A stretch of DNA of 64,000 nucleotides from NCBI GenBank assembly GCA_012064415.1, contig SSNU01000202.1, positions 134,211-198,210 on the forward strand, written 5' to 3'. Below the pieces are notes generated by a model. That model did not search any database, had not been told where the DNA came from, and was given only the letters and a program-made list of their open reading frames with translations. The translations under genes and the position numbers were made by a program. The DNA is from Gyrodactylus bullatarudis (Eukaryota > Platyhelminthes > Monogenea > Gyrodactylidea > Gyrodactylidae). Position 1 is the stretch's first letter; each line of letters starts with the position of its first letter. This document shows positions 12,153 to 23,895 of the stretch, one piece after another.

Positions 12153-15100
12153 CTTGATGAAAATAAATAAAATTTCCTTGACTTATATTCCTTTCCTTTG
12201 TGTCTATCTGAAGTGAAATCATTTCAGATATGTTTAACTAAGAGAGTCTTCATTATTTCTCTGTCTTTCTTTCTTCTTCTGTCTATAGTTTATTCAGTTG
12301 AGCTATTTTCTTGTTTGCATTAATCAATGTAGATGACGGCAACTCTCTCAGTGCATAAGCTCTATGGTTAATTTACACATCAAGTTTATTATTATTTAAT
12401 GCATTTATTTAATGATAGTAGTGGAGAGACACAAGTGGAAGATTTTCAAAGTGAAAAATATAATTTCTCAGTTAACTCGTATCTGATTGGCCAATATTCA
12501 ATTATCAAATCAGAGAGGAGCTTTCAAATCTGATGATGAGATATACGAAATCTTTTTTTTCTCTATATTCTCTGAATTAAAGTATGTTCAGTATTGTTCA
12601 CTATTTGTTTGTTAGTTTCTGTTTGCTTGTAATATTACATGAGTGAAACCATTCACGCAAAATTTTCGCTACTTTTTAATGAAAGGATCAATTAATTAAG
12701 AGCGTATTGTTTTCTGTTTCTGGTTTGTTCCATGTTAACTCAATCTAGTATAAGCATTAAAAGAAGATTGGATGATCAATTTTGTGATTGCGAAATGCTT
12801 AACCAATGTTCATACAAGTAGTTCAATTTTATAAGTTATTTAACTCGATGAATTATCAATAAATTTTTTACTTCATGATAAGAATCATCTCAGGTAACTG
12901 AAATAGATTCTGACCTACGTTGAAACCCCATTCTCTAATAAACACGTTCTCTTTCGAGTTTATCGCTAGATTAAATGATTTCCAAATTCTCATTATTTTT
13001 TCTTGACTATTTTTTCGTTTTTATCAATTGTAATAATCTAGAAAAATGGAAGAAGATACACCGAAACTCTACAATGCTTTCGTCACCAGGTTTTTGTAAA
13101 ACGGCAAAATTTTCATCAAAATATCTGATGTAAACAGTTAAGAATTAATCAAATAAAAGGCGTCGGTTTAATGGTTGCCTTAAATTTTATCTCCAAAATT
13201 AGTAATCTTATCAAGAGCGCCTTCATGGTGAATTTAGTTGTTTTATCATGTCCGTGGGATATTGTGGGAACAAATGGGCAATGACATAATGGAGGATGAC
13301 TTTAACGCTTAAAAGTATACAAAACATAATCTGAGTACTAAATTTTATCAGAAAAATAAGTGAGTTGTTAGGTGAGAAAAAAATTTCACCCGTCTTCTAA
13401 ATCCACCAAGAAATGGTTGTCTCTACTAATACAGATTATATTTCCAAAGATGCTGAACACTAGTTCACATTAATTCTGTAAATGCAGTTGCGACACAATG
13501 TACACTAAACAATATGAGAACTTTCAACAAGATGGAGATGGCTATAAAGATGTATGAATGAAAGATAAAATTTTTATAAACGTATTAAAAAAATTGTTAC
13601 GTTTTCTTCAAAGTTTTAGAATTCTGAGAGGTTTACGTGAATATTTAGCTCGTTTTGTTGACTATCGAAGTTAATCTTAGAGTAGAACTTATGATTGGTT
13701 TTTCCGATCAGTTCAAAACCTTGTATAGAGAAAAGAAATTATTATGTACCATTATAAAGGGAATAAAATCAAATCATCGATTTTATCCTTCTGAAACATT
13801 ACACAATCCAAGAAACTAAACAAATTCTCACTCTTACTGTAAATTTTAGTGATGAGTTTATTTAAGATATTGCGACATGTTTACTTTTGTCCTTCATTGA
13901 ATTTCTTGCTAAAATATTTAAACCACGATTAATAATCTAATTAACCCATGAAAGTTGTAAACTTCATAATAGAAATTCATTAATGAATTGAAAAACGTAG
14001 TGGTCAGACCAGGAGGGGATCTGATTAAAGTTCCTTATCTCCATCTTCATTTAATAAAGATAAAGTTAATTTAATTGAATTAACGAGTAAAAATGTTGAT
14101 AAGGAATTTGAATTATTCAAATTTCACTTGGTTTTCAAATTAGTAAGTGACTACAATTCATGTCACTAAACTTTTTGTCGATTTTGTAGAGGTTAAACCA
14201 ACTTATAATCGACGCAGAATTAATTATAATTATTATTAGTAGTGCACGAAAATAAAAAAGATTGATATTTATTATAATTAATGAACCATTTTATTGAAAC
14301 GAGTATATTTCTGAATACCGGACTACACACATTTAAATTTCGAGGTCGCGCGATTTTTTCATTTTTGAAACCCTCTCAGATCATACTTGTTTACTAATTT
14401 TAGCAGTCGAAAAATAGGAAGTAGATATTCATGAGATAATGGAATTGCATATTTGAATTCTTTGAGGTCTTCAGAAAATCATTTTCTTCAAAATTAATTT
14501 AAAATTTTTGACGAATGATACAACTGGATTTAAATGACTAGGCTCGAAATTCAATTGTGGAAGAGTTTTGCTTATTACAAGAAAAAATGTCTGGCATTAG
14601 AGATTTGGAAATAAAGTTTCAATACTCACCTAGCATAAGAATCAATAAAGTTTTATGTGCGCTTATAGACGCTGAAACTACTCGACTGATTTCCATGATT
14701 TTTGAATAGCCATTGTAAAATCATCTAGAATTATTTCGTTCTAGGTTCTTACGTAATATATCCCACAGGAACGTCTTATTTGGTAATGGATTAGCCCATG
14801 TCGCTGAATGTTACAGCTTACTAATGGATCCCACCGAGACTGGTACGAAAGAAATTCACCTTTGTAAGTATAAGTTCTGCATTATTCATTAGTAAATTAT
14901 CTGTGAAACTATTCTCTTGATTTTTGAATTTCGAACCACTTTCTGCATCATGAGCAAACATCATATTTTAGCTCGAAAAGAACATCAACAGGGTTTTTGT
15001 AGGATAAAAAATTTAAGTGCCATCGTAAACAATGGGTCAGTTTCTGAATTTTTATGGCTGAATCTCTTATCAGAATTTATGCATTTCTAACCTAAGATAA

Positions 15101-16087
15101 CTTCATGATAAATAGGATGAAAACTGACGCAGTATCAGTCTCTTTCTTGAAAATTCTGTATTGTAAATTAAAAATATCTCATGATTTTCACTCATTTGAA
15201 TTTTGTTTTGTAAATTAGCTAACTACTTTCAAGTACAATGGGTATATTTTAAATTGATTTCATTCGGTTGAATGATTGATTCAGTTCATATGACGAGTCA
15301 AGGTACTGAAATCCCAAGGCCTTCATTCGAGGCATGCTGTATACGTTAAAATGTCAACGGCTTTTATGTAAGATATTCTGTGAAAAATTATTGGTGGAAA
15401 TGTTGGTTTGATAATAAATCCTTGTGAATCTGAGTATCAGTAAGACAATCAAAAGCTTAATATTTTATAAAAATTCGAATTGAATTTGCTCTCAGTGTGT
15501 ATAGATGGTAAAATTTCATCTGCCTCTACTCTATATATAATACAGTAAACTGGAAATATCCATTCACGCGAAAAATATACAAAAAGCTGTGGAAATGTGT
15601 TCTGATTTGCGTTTCCAATGTTGTAATTGCTTTTTTCGTATTTTTTTCTTAAGCTACAACACCGCTCCTAGATCAAATTTGCTTAGATAATCCTTTTTAT
15701 AAAAAAATAGGACAAGAACATCAATCTTAAAATGAACCTGAATATACTTTTATCAAATAGTTTTTCGAAGCAAAGGCAGCAAAATGTGATGAGTGTTGTT
15801 TTGAGGTCAACAATAGTAAATTCCCAAAAGAAACCAGCAAAATTTACAACTGATTCAATTTTTTCGTAAATTTAAAAAAGATAATTTCGAAGTGTGATTG
15901 AAAATTTGTGAAGAGATAAAATGAAATTTCTCAGTCGAAAAATCTTAACTCTAAAAAAATTGTTAATTCTTCTGGTATTTGAAATTCTCACAATAATTTG
16001 ATACAACTATTAACTGAAAGCCAGTTAAACTTGTTACTTGGTTTCAAGATTATTTGATGGTTTCAAGAATCCCGGGAATCTTGTTAC
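12153..16087. other. Upstream/intergenic stretch with a possible Helitron-like remnant
   Basis: No host coding sequence was recognised. At 13250-13400 a segment resembles repeats at 30325 and 37340 (the TATTGTGGGAA, CAATGACATAATG and GAAAAAAAATTTCACC motifs). Near 14665-14720, GACGCTGAAACTACTCGACT followed by GATTTCCATGATTTTT is typical of a non-autonomous repeat common in arthropod genomes, which I tentatively link to Helitrons. The region just above 12152 should contain the promoter of the minus-strand exon, but no defined element stands out. Confidence 0.35.
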
Positions 16088-16337
16088 TGTTATATCCTGA
16101 AGATTAAATAATATTTATTAAATATTCACTATTAATTTACCACATTTTAATATTATAGTAAAACAAGGAACTCAACGGTATGAACGAAGAACAGATAAAC
16201 AAGACCGCAGCGGCAGATTCAATTCAAACTATAATAACACGCATCGAAGATATTAATTAATACTTGTATTAAAGATTTAATAAATGACTTCTGTTAGCAT
16301 CCAAACCTCTTGTCCTTCCTCACCCATGTATCCAACA
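16088..16337 (+). repeat. 5' LTR of the gypsy element
   Basis: 250 bp, beginning TGTTATATCC and ending TATCCAACA (TG...CA ends). It matches the 3' LTR with only about three substitutions, visible at TTTAATAAATG versus TTTAAAGAATG and CCCATG versus CCCACG. Confidence 0.95.
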
Positions 16338-16468
16338 GAAGTGGGATTGCAGGAGATTAACGCTGTCAACTCACAAAGACAAGTCAACAATTTCGTTTAG
16401 CATAAGCTCGATCAAATGAAAATTTTAAACACGACCCACAGGGAGACTTCGCAACCTTTTGGGCGAGA

Positions 16469-16954
16469 ATGGGTCCTCAATTCACCACTGAGACCGCAAA
16501 TTTATCGTGTTATGAGAAGAAAGGATATCTTTGGCAAAGGTTAGACGATAAAGCCTTTAACAACGTTCGCAATGCTCTCAAACCACTCGATATCAATGAC
16601 GATGAAGTCACAATCGAAAAAATCATAGAAAAGCTGATCGCTATTTATTCCGACAAAGTACCTTTATATATGAAACGAATAGAACTATTCAAACAACCTA
16701 TTCCCACCGTTACTGAATATGACGAATGGTGTTCCGAATTGATGTACCAGTTTGACAAGGCAGAGTGGTCCAACATGTCGACTGGAGAGAGTATGCTTTT
16801 GGCATTTATTTCTTCCTTGAAAGACAAGAAGCACACCAAAATGAAAGAAATCGTCTTAAAGAAGGTCAAAGAAGAAGCTGAGAAGAGGAAAGGAAGAATC
16901 GAAAATGGGGCTGAGGTGGAAAATATCCACTCCCACACGATAGTGATTCCATAA
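16469..16954 (+). pseudogene. gag-like ORF of the gypsy element, truncated
   Basis: An open frame of 161 codons. It holds the helical capsid-like pattern seen in gypsy gag: a WQRLDD start, a long Lys/Ile-rich helix, then LFKQPIPTVTEYDEWCSEL, where the family has its R-x-x-F...Q-x-x-x-E-x-V-x-x-Y block. The charged tail stops abruptly where the following sequence becomes RNase H. No zinc knuckle (CCHC) is present, so the 3' part of gag together with protease and RT has been deleted. Confidence 0.65.
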
Positions 16955-18132
16955 GTTCATAATAGGAAAAAAATTTATCCTCCAAACAGATCATAAACCT
17001 CTATTACACATTTTAAACCAAAAAACGGAATACCTATCTATACTTCATCAAGACTCCAAAGATGGGGACTACTAATAGCTAACTATGATTTCACCATCGA
17101 ACACACATAAAAGAATTTGGTATGGCGGACGCTTTATCGCGTCTAATTGAAGATAACAAGTCGGTAGCTCAAGAAAATATCATAGCAACTATAAATCAAA
17201 TAGATCTTGACCTAATAGAAACTATGATAGATAAATTCAAAAATTCACCAATAACTATCTATCATTAAAGAATGCATAATGTTTCACGATCGAGTAATCA
17301 TACCCATGGCTTTAATAAAAGGAGTACTTGATATGCTACATCAAGCACATCAAGGAATATCATATACACTAAATAATGCTAGGAAAAGAGTATATTGGCC
17401 AAGAATGAAGGACGAGATCACAGAGATGATAAACAACTGCAATGAATGCATCCAACAAGGAAAAATGCCGAAAAAAGCGAAACCTATTCCTTGGGAACCA
17501 GCAACGAAACCCTGGCAAAGAATTCATATCGACTTTGGCGGTCCAATCGACGGAAATTACATCTTTGTGATTGTAGATAGCTACTCAAGTTGGCTCGAAG
17601 TAGAAATAATGACACAAACCAATGCCTTGAATGTCATAAGATTGCTAGATAGTCTGAATGCCAGATTCGGCAATCTAGAAATAATAGTGGCCGATAATGG
17701 ACCTCCGTTTAATTCGGCAGAATTTCTAGAATGGACTCTAAAAGATGCAATTGAATTAAAACACTCCCCTCCATACCATCCACAAAGCAACGGTCTAGCG
17801 GAGAGAAATGTTGATAACTACAACTGGAAATAAATAAATTTTTAAAAGCTTTCAGGAATACTCCGAAAAAAGATGGCAAATCCCCAACCGAAAATATGTT
17901 CAACTTAAAACCAAGAACAAATCTAGACCTGCTAAAACCTCCAATTGAAACTAAAGAAAAATACTCCAAATATAAAAAAGGCCAAAAAGTACGGTACTTG
18001 GGCATTGATGAAAATAGAGAAAAATGGAAAAAAGGTGAAATTACTAAGACAGACGGAGTAGTAATACCGTAGCTAATACCGTTAGAAATGAAAAAGACGA
18101 AAAAGAAGATAAAAGACACGAAAACCATATTA
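16955..18132 (+). pseudogene. RNase H remnant and integrase of the gypsy element
   Basis: At 16960-17140 the reading TDHKPLLHIL ... SSRLQRWGLLIANYDFTIEH is the end of a gypsy RNase H. It is followed, after a frameshift, by MADALSRL. The integrase starts near 17279 with a zinc-binding HHCC pattern (LHQAHQG ... WPRMKDEI ... NNCNEC). The DDE core is visible as HIDFGGP, VADNGPPF and SNGLAERNV. A frameshift near 17820 disrupts the reading, which resumes to a C-terminal YLGIDENREKWKKGEI block at about 17990-18040. The pol-like reading is cut at 18132 by the nested transposon. Stops and frameshifts make it inactive. Confidence 0.85.
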
Positions 18133-20040
18133 CAGTAAAAATATTTTTATTGGAACATCTTATTTTTATTGAAACACGGATATTAACCCCCCCCCTGAGA
18201 TAGAGACATAAATGTTGATAATTTGATAGAAAGGTTAATTCCAAAAATTTCCAACATGAAATTTGAACAAAGTTCAAAGAATCTTTCCTTTTTGTTTGAA
18301 TATACAGTACGACCTGTGCACTTTATGTGGAAAATTACCCTCTCCTCTCTACCCCTTTTTAAAATGTATTGTATAATACCCCGACTACTTGGAAGTAACC
18401 ACATTGCTGTGTTTTTGGTCAAAAAATAAATTTAATTGAAATTTATACCATTCTAAAGAGCAGTTTTTTCTCTTCACAACCATCTAGTACATCATGAGAT
18501 TTCGATTTAACGTATGAGTTTTATTTGAATTCTAAGTTGAACGATTTTTTACTTTTTTGATAAAAAATAAATCTCAACATTTTGATTTTTGCTTCCTACA
18601 TTGAGGGCTTGACGTTTACCCCCAAAACAAACAATGAGTCATAAGTCTTAGTTATTATTTTCTTTCACACATTTTAGGTTTATTTTACACAAACTTATCT
18701 AATAAATTATGCAATCCTTCATTCTAACATATTTTTATACAATTTGAGTTCTGTTTAAGTGTGAAATTCACACCTTTCGGGATGATCTTATTAATTATTA
18801 ATAACGAGTCCTACATTCATACCTAAATCTGATCTGCTTTTTTCTCAAATCATATCTTTGATATACAAATATGTTCGGGAGTATTCTAAAATGTACCAGA
18901 ATATCATTTCTCTGATTGGTTCTTAAGTTGAGCCTAGTTGTATATCAATATGAATGAAATTTGAGGGATTACAATCAAAACCAACATGAAGTTTCAAAAC
19001 CGAATTCTAGTTAATCAATTGGCTCGTGAAGGTCTTACCAATAAACAAATTGCTGAAAGAACAGGCTTCACAATTGATCATGTCAAATATTGCAAAAAGG
19101 CTGGTTTGAAGAAATCGCCAAATGCTGTAATGTATGATCAAATACAAGAATTCCTTTATAAAATCAACAGGCCTATAACTTTTAAAATTCTCCATGCAAT
19201 GCTACGGAAAAATGCAGAGAATTTGAAAATATTCCTCACACATAGGTTTATGAGAGGTTTCAAATCAAAATTCATAAAGGATTTAAGTCGACGACATTTT
19301 CTTCCGGATGTATCATCAGCCTACAAAATGGTACAAAAGGCTTTTATGGATGTGTCTGAAGAAACCATCTATAATTGTTTCGAAACAAGCAAAATTTGGA
19401 GTCTTGAACAAGTACCAAATTTTGCAATAAATCAAACCATTTGATATGATATTATTTGTCGATATTATGAAAAAAATAAGTCCAACCAATTTATCAATTA
19501 CCATCTTTAAGCCATCAAATGAGGTTTAATTTAGTCTCAAAAGAAGGAAGATTTTCAGGAATGAACACCGATGTCTTTGATTGTCGACTTTCTAACCATG
19601 CAGTTTGATCAAGTTTCACTGATGGAGTATCAGTGAGTATTTCTGTTGATTCTTATGGGATTCGCTTTTGGTTTTATTCTCAAATCGTATATCTACATGT
19701 GTCCGATCTAAGTTTCAAAGAGTTTCTCCTGGGCTTTCTTCCTTCAAGAACTATCTCACTTTTTGTAATTTACATAATTTTACCAAATACATTTTCTCGT
19801 ATACTCACCAGCTCGTTGTCTTTTCTTCTCTAATGATGAACAAATGTGCTGAAGATGGATTTGGCACTCATTTTATCCCTGAAAACAGTGAATTTTCACA
19901 TTTTCACAAAAACTCACTTTTTTCTATCTAAATGTATAGAAATCACTTGCTGCATTCTGATTGGTCGAGATAAATAATTCTTAATTAGGTACTAATTAGG
20001 GGGTTAATACTCGTGTTTTAATAAAAATATTTTTACTGTA
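18131..20040 (+). mobile_element. pogo/Tigger-like DNA transposon nested in the LTR element
   Basis: TA dinucleotides at 18131-18132 and 20039-20040 flank inverted ends that begin CAGTAAAAATATTTTTATT and continue to a CACG-ATTAACCCCC block. The left end carries a small internal duplication (TTTTTATTGGAAC / TTTTTATTGAAAC). TA duplication plus CAGT termini is the Tc1/mariner-pogo signature. The interior encodes one short transposase remnant, which makes this an internally deleted, non-autonomous copy. Removing it rejoins the gypsy pol 3' end at 18132/20041. Confidence 0.88.
18986..19444 (+). pseudogene. Internally deleted pogo/Tigger transposase (152 codons)
   Basis: The N-terminal part has a helix-turn-helix (REGLTNKQIAERTGFTIDHV, about residues 14-33). 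The C-terminal part matches the end of Tigger/pogo transposases: RGFKSKFIKDLSRR equals the family's IRSFK-x-x-YRR-x-L block. SAYKMVQKAFMDVSEETIYN followed by CFE equals the A-W-x-x-V-x-x-x-TI-x-NCF block. The DDE/D catalytic core in between is missing, which explains the 152-residue length against the family's roughly 400-500. The frame itself is open from an ATG, so a short DNA-binding protein could be made. That is inference. Confidence 0.65.
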
Positions 20041-20403
20041 AAATAAGAAAAGAGAAAGAGGTAACCACAAGAGGAGCGTTGACTCTGAAACTAATGAATC
20101 AAGACATAAAAGACGTAGGAGCAATGACTCTGAAAAACAAGAAAGACTAAAAAGAGGTAGGAGTTACGACTCCGAAAAAAGGAAGAGAGAAGTAAAAGAA
20201 GTAGGAGAGATATTTCCGAAGAAAAAGAAAAAAGTAGGAGAAGAAACTCCGAAAATAGAAAGAAAATTAGCGAAGACACAAGAAAGTTTACTAGAGTACC
20301 GATTCCTAATAAAAGATACAAAGATGATATGATATACGGTAACTATACTAAAAAAATTAAATCCAAAACAGTCAGTCTGCGATCACTAAGATTGGATTAT
20401 TAA
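20041..20403 (+). pseudogene. Basic/acidic repeat-rich C-terminal end of gypsy pol
   Basis: Downstream of the nested transposon the plus strand reads imperfect repeats of an RSNDSEK / RSYDSEKRKR / RRDISEEKEK type, with a frame change near 20195. It ends around TRVPIPNKRYKDDMIYGNY (about 20285-20335). The alternating Arg/Ser and Glu/Lys resembles an RS-like low-complexity tail. It sits where the extension beyond the integrase would be. Its function is unknown. The minus-strand open frame across it is a shadow. Confidence 0.5.
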
Positions 20404-20860
20404 TGAGTGATTAATAATCACTAACGCATTCTTGATGAAACATTACTAACAACTGATTGAAAAGTAAAAAACAACAATGCAAAAGGACCCCGTTTTTCTC
20501 TTGATGCATTCTTCTTGTGTTTTACAAATATACCATAAATGTAAAAAAATATACCATATGTGAAAATAAATTGTAGTATGATATGGGATATCTATACTAT
20601 AATAGAAAAATGTTTGTAATTATAGCTATTGTTCATACCATAAGAGAAATATATAATTGCATCATACTATGTCTGCACGTTAATTACTATACCATATCAG
20701 AAAATACCATAATCTTGTTATACCATTTGAGTAAATTGGAGGGGGGACCATACCATTTTTGTAAATACCCCTTTATAAAAATTTAATTATAATTATTAAT
20801 AATACTTATAAGTAAAAAAAAAAATCTAAGACACATCAAACTCTCTAAAAAAGGGAGGGA

Positions 20861-21110
20861 TGTTATATCCTGAAGATTAAATAATATTTATTAAATATTC
20901 ACTATTAATTTACCACATTTTAATATTATAGTAAAACAAGGAACTCAACGGTATGAACGAAGAACAGATAAACAAGACCGCAGCGGCAGATTCAATTCAA
21001 ACTATAATAACACGCATCGAAGATATTAATTAATACTTGTATTAAAGATTTAAAGAATGACTTCTGTTAGCATCCAAACCTCTTGTCCTTCCTCACCCAC
21101 GTATCCAACA
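20861..21110 (+). repeat. 3' LTR of the gypsy element
   Basis: 250 bp, same ends as the 5' LTR, preceded directly by the polypurine tract and followed by the GTTAC target duplication. Confidence 0.95.
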
Positions 21111-21933
21111 GTTACTAATACAGTTAGCTAATAAGTTTAGCTGATAAATAACACTGGTAGAGGGGAGGTCAGGGTATTTTATTCGAGATATAAAATTCTG
21201 ATGTAAAATTTTACGCTAATCACGAATCTGGTATTTAGAAAAAAATCGCCTGTCTGTGAGCTGAGATATTGGGTAAAAACCAAAATTTCCAAATTTCGAA
21301 AAACCCCTCTTAAACTTTTGCAATTTAATAAAAGATTATAAACATTCGAGCAATAAATTTTATATCATCTGAAAGTAGAATAAATTTTAAACGTAATGGT
21401 TGTATTTTTATTTATCCCAAAAGGTTTTTAGACTGTTAAAACGAGCTGTAGAAAAAAAAATTAGCTAAATTTTTCAGAAAACTGGTGAAAATTTTGGCAC
21501 AAAAATCGAATTTGCTTCTAAACAAAAAAAGATATTCCAAATTTTATTTGAGTTAACGGTAAGAAATTTAATCCTCTTGCTTTCTTATACCATACATTTT
21601 TCTGTATTATGCTTACTTATGGTAGATTTTTGCAAGTTTGTAGTGTCAGGTTTTCTCAAGATTTATGAATTCTCTCCTCTGATTGGTTCATTCAGTGAAT
21701 CTTGTTTTAACCAATAAAAAGAGAGAATTTTTCTTATTAATCTTGGTCAGCACTAAAATTGGAATTTCTTAATTGTTTTTATAGTAATTTAATAAAATTT
21801 TTAAGGAAAAATTCATTCAAGATAGAATTCATTGAATAAAATGTTGTTAAGATAATATCCTAGTACTTAAATCTTTTGTTTCGTAAATTTTAAATTATTT
21901 GAGCTAAACATTTGTATCTCAACCATACTTTAA

Positions 21934-22865
21934 ATGAACCGAGTTTTACATTGTCTGAACGACAAAGAAAAGTTTTGTTATATCTGTGGATATTTCTTTG
22001 GAAACAAGCAAATGTATTTGAATACAGAAGACGTTTTGACGAAAATTGAAGAATATTTTGGACAGACTATAAATCCTAGAAGAAATTTTTCTCCTTCTTC
22101 TATCTGCAGATCTTGCTTCCTAAGATCCATTATCCTGAACGTTCATCAAAAAGAAATAAAATCAAAGCTTGGTCGCAGCCCTTTAATCATGAAGAAGATT
22201 GTTACTTTTGTAAAACAATTATCATCCCTCGTAAAAGTCCTGCTCAGCACGTAAGCCTTATTTTACTCATAAATTTGAATAGTTTTTAAATTTTAATATT
22301 TTTAAGAACTATCCTGACTTGAGGACATGCAGGGATTTACCAAGACTTCAAAATCCAATCCCCATTTTAGAAGAAGTCAATGATCAAGAAGATGAACTTG
22401 ATGATATTAATGATGCAATGACTTTTCGTATGACCCAAAATGATTTAGATGACATTGTGAGGACAATGAAACTCTCCAAGAAGCTATCAATCATCTTAGG
22501 ACAAAAGCTTGCGAGTAAGAGAGTCAATGGAGGAGGTGTTTTTTTCTCTCATTATAAGAATAGGCATAAAGAGTTTAGAGAGGTTTTTAGCTACGAAAAT
22601 AACCTTTCGTATTGTAATAATATACCAGAATTATTTTTAAAGCTTAATTTTAATTTTGCATATTCGAGATGTTTGAAAGAAACAAGAGAATCAATAGAGT
22701 TCATTTTGGAAAAAATAAACTATTATGAATTTAATTTTTTGGTTATAGCTGATTTTTTCGTAATTGGGTTATTGACTGGGATTCAAAGAGGATATACCTC
22801 TCATCCCTGTTTTTTATGTCTATGGAACTCAAGGGATAGAACTAATCATTATGATCCCCAGTTTG
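21934..22865 (+). pseudogene. Uncharacterised Cys-rich protein of the TIR element, partial
   Basis: Exon 1 (ATG 21934) carries FCYICGYFF and an ICRSCFL pair. After a one-base frameshift near 22150-22165 it continues with KAWSQPFNHEEDCYFCKT. A 55-nt GT-AG intron (about 22251-22305) follows, then NYPDLRTCRDLPRLQNPIPI. The later part ends with VIADFFVIGLLTGIQRGYTS followed by HPCFLCLWNSRDRTNHY. These blocks correspond in order to large arthropod proteins with a CGEF...C-x-x-C head, a YFC motif and a GYTKYPCFLCxWDSR motif. The CxxC pairs suggest metal binding. The frame runs into the N gap, so the 3' end is missing. The frameshift suggests a dead copy, unless it is a sequencing error in an A-run. 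Confidence 0.55.
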
Positions 22866-23122
22866 NNNNNNNNNNNNNNNNNNNNNNNNNNNNNNNNNNN
22901 NNNNNNNNNNNNNNNNNNNNNNNNNNNNNNNNNNNNNNNNNNNNNNNNNNNNNNNNNNNNNNNNNNNNNNNNNNNNNNNNNNNNNNNNNNNNNNNNNNNN
23001 NNNNNNNNNNNNNNNNNNNNNNNNNNNNNNNNNNNNNNNNNNNNNNNNNNNNNNNNNNNNNNNNNNNNNNNNNNNNNNNNNNNNNNNNNNNNNNNNNNNN
23101 NNNNNNNNNNNNNNNNNNNNNN
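22866..23122. other. Assembly gap (257 N)
   Basis: Unknown bases. Frames drawn across the gap are artefacts. Confidence 1.
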
Positions 23123-23294
23123 GAATGTTTATAATCTTTTATTAAATTGCAAAAGTTTAAGAGGGGTTTTTCGAAATTTGGAAATTTTGGTTTTTACCCA
23201 ATATCTCAGCTCACAGACAGGCGATTTTTTTCTAAATACCAGATTCGTGATTAGCGTAAAATTTTACATCAGAATTTTATATCTCGAATAAAAT

Positions 23295-23895
23295 CCTTTC
23301 AAAAAAAATATTAAATCACTATCAGTGTAATTAGTAATTTTTTGACTTTTAATTTTAATACTTGTAGAAAGGAAAATCATCCAGTTTATTCAAAACACCC
23401 TAGAACTTTTTCAGACTCTCTTTTCAGAAGTGTGTTGCATATTAATAGAACCTTAGAAACTTCACAAAATTAGATACCAGTAGAAACGAAAACTATTCCT
23501 ATTCGATATTCTCTAGAATTATAAACTTAAACTTCGCTTCAGATTCATTTTCACTCGTAACAAGTTTAACTGAACTGCCAGGGAGTCTTCAAGAGTAACA
23601 AGATGAACGGTAACCTGAATATTTCTCATTATTTCTCAACCTGTTTTTATATTTTGATATTAAATTCATTTATACATCAGATGAGATATATATGTATTAG
23701 AATGCAGTCATCACGAGCGATATTCTTGTTTATTTTATAAATATTTACACGAATGATATTCCAATTTCATTTACCTCTAAATAAATAACAGAATTTCGAA
23801 AATATATGATTTATTCGAAAATTTAAATTCATACATATTTAATGCGATTTGCAAAGATGAAAAATACAAAGAAAATAACAAAATTACTATCAGTC
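23295..23895. other. 3' flank of the membrane-protein gene, no gene seen
   Basis: AT-rich sequence between the TIR element and the stop codon of the minus-strand membrane-protein gene. The 3' UTR of that gene should lie in the right half. No other feature was recognised. Confidence 0.4.

Larger units (their letters stand above)
16083..21115 (+). mobile_element. Gypsy-type LTR retrotransposon with nested transposon, 5-bp target duplication
   Basis: Two LTRs in direct orientation (16088-16337 and 20861-21110) flank 4.5 kb of internal sequence. GTTAC at 16083-16087 and at 21111-21115 is a clean target-site duplication. A polypurine tract (AAAAAAGGGAGGGA, about 20847-20860) abuts the 3' LTR. In order the interior holds a gag-like frame, an RNase H end, an integrase and a basic, repeat-rich C-terminal region. 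Protease and the RT palm are absent, so an internal deletion joined gag to RNase H near 16955. A pogo/Tigger-like element at 18133-20038 splits the 3' part. Order and motifs fit Ty3/gypsy. The copy is not autonomous. The primer-binding site was not assigned with confidence. Confidence 0.93.
21176..23294 (+). mobile_element. DNA element with 172-bp perfect TIRs and a cysteine-rich gene; assembly gap inside
   Basis: 21176-21347 and 23123-23294 are exact reverse complements as far as I can read (172 bp each, outer end ATTTTATTCGAGATATAAAA). The right repeat begins directly after the N gap, so the TIR may be longer. Between them is a gene of an arthropod protein family I know only as uncharacterised. 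No clear target-site duplication is visible (left flank GGTCAGGGT, right flank CCTTTCAAA), so the superfamily is unassigned. Repeat identity suggests either a young element or an assembler-made inverted join at the gap. Confidence 0.6.

Noticed and set aside
20091..20321. Leu/Ser/Phe-rich minus-strand open frame resembling a membrane protein
   Set aside because: It is the antisense of the Arg/Ser/Glu/Lys repeats of the gypsy pol tail.
22851..23291. Open frame running through the N gap into the right TIR
   Set aside because: The gap provides no real codons, and the readable part after it is the terminal inverted repeat.
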